Shown here: positions 8,205 through 8,590 of the stretch, in pieces
Numbering within the stretch: position 1 is the stretch's first letter
How the letters are laid out: each line of letters opens with the position of its first letter
NCBI GenBank assembly: GCA_018968995.1
Contig: JAGWZD010000070.1
Span: forward strand, 1 to 8,590
Source: Bdellovibrionales bacterium
GTDB taxonomy: Bacteria; Bdellovibrionota; UBA1018
Reading direction: 5' to 3'
DNA: 8,590 nt
Notes under the pieces: generated by a model
The model's database searches: none
What the model saw: only the letters and a program-made list of their open reading frames with translations
Told to the model about the DNA's origin: nothing
Position numbers and translations under genes: made by a program

Positions 8205-8590
8205 TTACCTCGTAGGCTCGGGCGCTACCGGTGCGCCAGGTTGAAGAAGTTGAATCGGGTCGCTTGGGTTTGCCGTATTGTAGTGGGTCACAGCTCGGTC
8301 TAAATGAACTTCATTGGCCATGAGCCTGGATTTTCCAAAAACAAGACTACCGAGAGTCATCGAGATTCCAAGGCCGATGGTCATGTTTTTCGACCCACGG
8401 CTCTCGAAAAAATTAGGTGCAAAGGCGGCGACCAAAAGCCCTGCCATTCCAGTATAGGCAGTAAGACTGAGGCTGCGGCGGTTGGCCTGGTAGATTTCCA
8501 ATTCCTCACGGGCTTTGGGCACTGAGGCGAGCAGCGGACGAAGGCCCTCACCGTCAGCTGCCACGGGGCTATCGCAAGGAAGGGCTTTAT
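8205..8590 (-). CDS. Small membrane protein of unknown function, 5' end beyond the window
   Basis: The reading frame is open to the right edge, so the N-terminus is missing. A GTG at 8564 would give 119 residues but lacks a ribosome site, so the gene probably starts outside. The visible part has a polar stretch with VPKAREELEIYQANRRS, a hydrophobic segment (SLTAYTGMAGLLVAAFAPNFF), a short basic turn (ESRGSKN), a second hydrophobic segment (MTIGLGISMTLGSLVFG) and a polar tail that includes HLDRAVTHYNTANPSDPIQLL and ends Pro-rich. This suggests a hairpin of two membrane segments, or an exported protein if a signal sequence lies upstream. It resembles small uncharacterised proteins I associate with Bdellovibrio, an impression that needs a search. 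Its stop is six bases before the carB ATG, so the two are probably co-transcribed; no link to carbamoyl phosphate is evident. Confidence 0.7.
   Translation of the reverse strand, partial: KALPCDSPVAADGEGLRPLLASVPKAREELEIYQANRRSLSLTAYTGMAGLLVAAFAPNFFESRGSKNMTIGLGISMTLGSLVFGKSRLMANEVHLDRAVTHYNTANPSDPIQLLQPGAPVAPEPTR

Noticed and set aside
1..8590. Search for a defence island, toxin-antitoxin pair, insertion sequence, CRISPR or tRNA
   Set aside because: No toxin-like partner next to the Xre gene (the hydrolase has a normal catalytic triad), no terminal repeats, no transposase and no spaced direct repeats were seen.

Overview
The window reads as chromosomal DNA of a Gram-negative bacterium, most likely from the Bdellovibrionota or another group of the former Deltaproteobacteria. 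The clues are the carB / small zinc protein / greA / recG neighbourhood, the style of the short Xre regulator and alpha/beta hydrolase, and a Bdellovibrio-like small membrane protein. This placement is an inference from gene content; no rRNA or other taxonomic marker is present. Base composition looks even (roughly half G+C), and I see no transposase, integrase, tRNA, CRISPR array or prophage gene.

Layout. At the left edge one plus-strand gene (80-586) encodes a small iron-sulfur protein joining a plant-type [2Fe-2S] domain to a BFD-like [2Fe-2S] domain. Everything else is on the minus strand, so transcription runs right to left: a membrane protein cut by the right edge (8205-8590), carB (4986-8198), an eight-cysteine zinc-ribbon-like protein (4696-4989), greA (4182-4661), recG (2069-4234), an Xre-type regulator (1524-1967) and an alpha/beta hydrolase (578-1519). 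The five genes from the right edge to recG are packed with gaps of 6 and 34 bases and overlaps of 3 bases (carB/zinc gene) and about 50 bases (greA/recG), which suggests one operon. A 97-base gap (1968-2068 plus the recG stop) then separates a two-gene regulator/hydrolase unit. The hydrolase converges on, and overlaps by 9 bases, the iron-sulfur gene. No stretch of 300 bases lacks a gene.

How the genes may work together. CarB makes carbamoyl phosphate for pyrimidines and arginine. GreA rescues backtracked RNA polymerase, and RecG remodels stalled forks and R-loops, so the GreA-RecG pair fits the handling of transcription-replication conflicts. The zinc protein between carB and greA has no assigned function. 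The most unusual points are an A9 run at the end of the zinc gene, where loss of one A would fuse it in frame to GreA across a short hairpin; a perfect 15-base palindrome just ahead of the Xre gene; and the minimal double-[2Fe-2S] protein at the left edge. I found no convincing new multi-gene defence or mobile system; most of the window is conserved housekeeping sequence.
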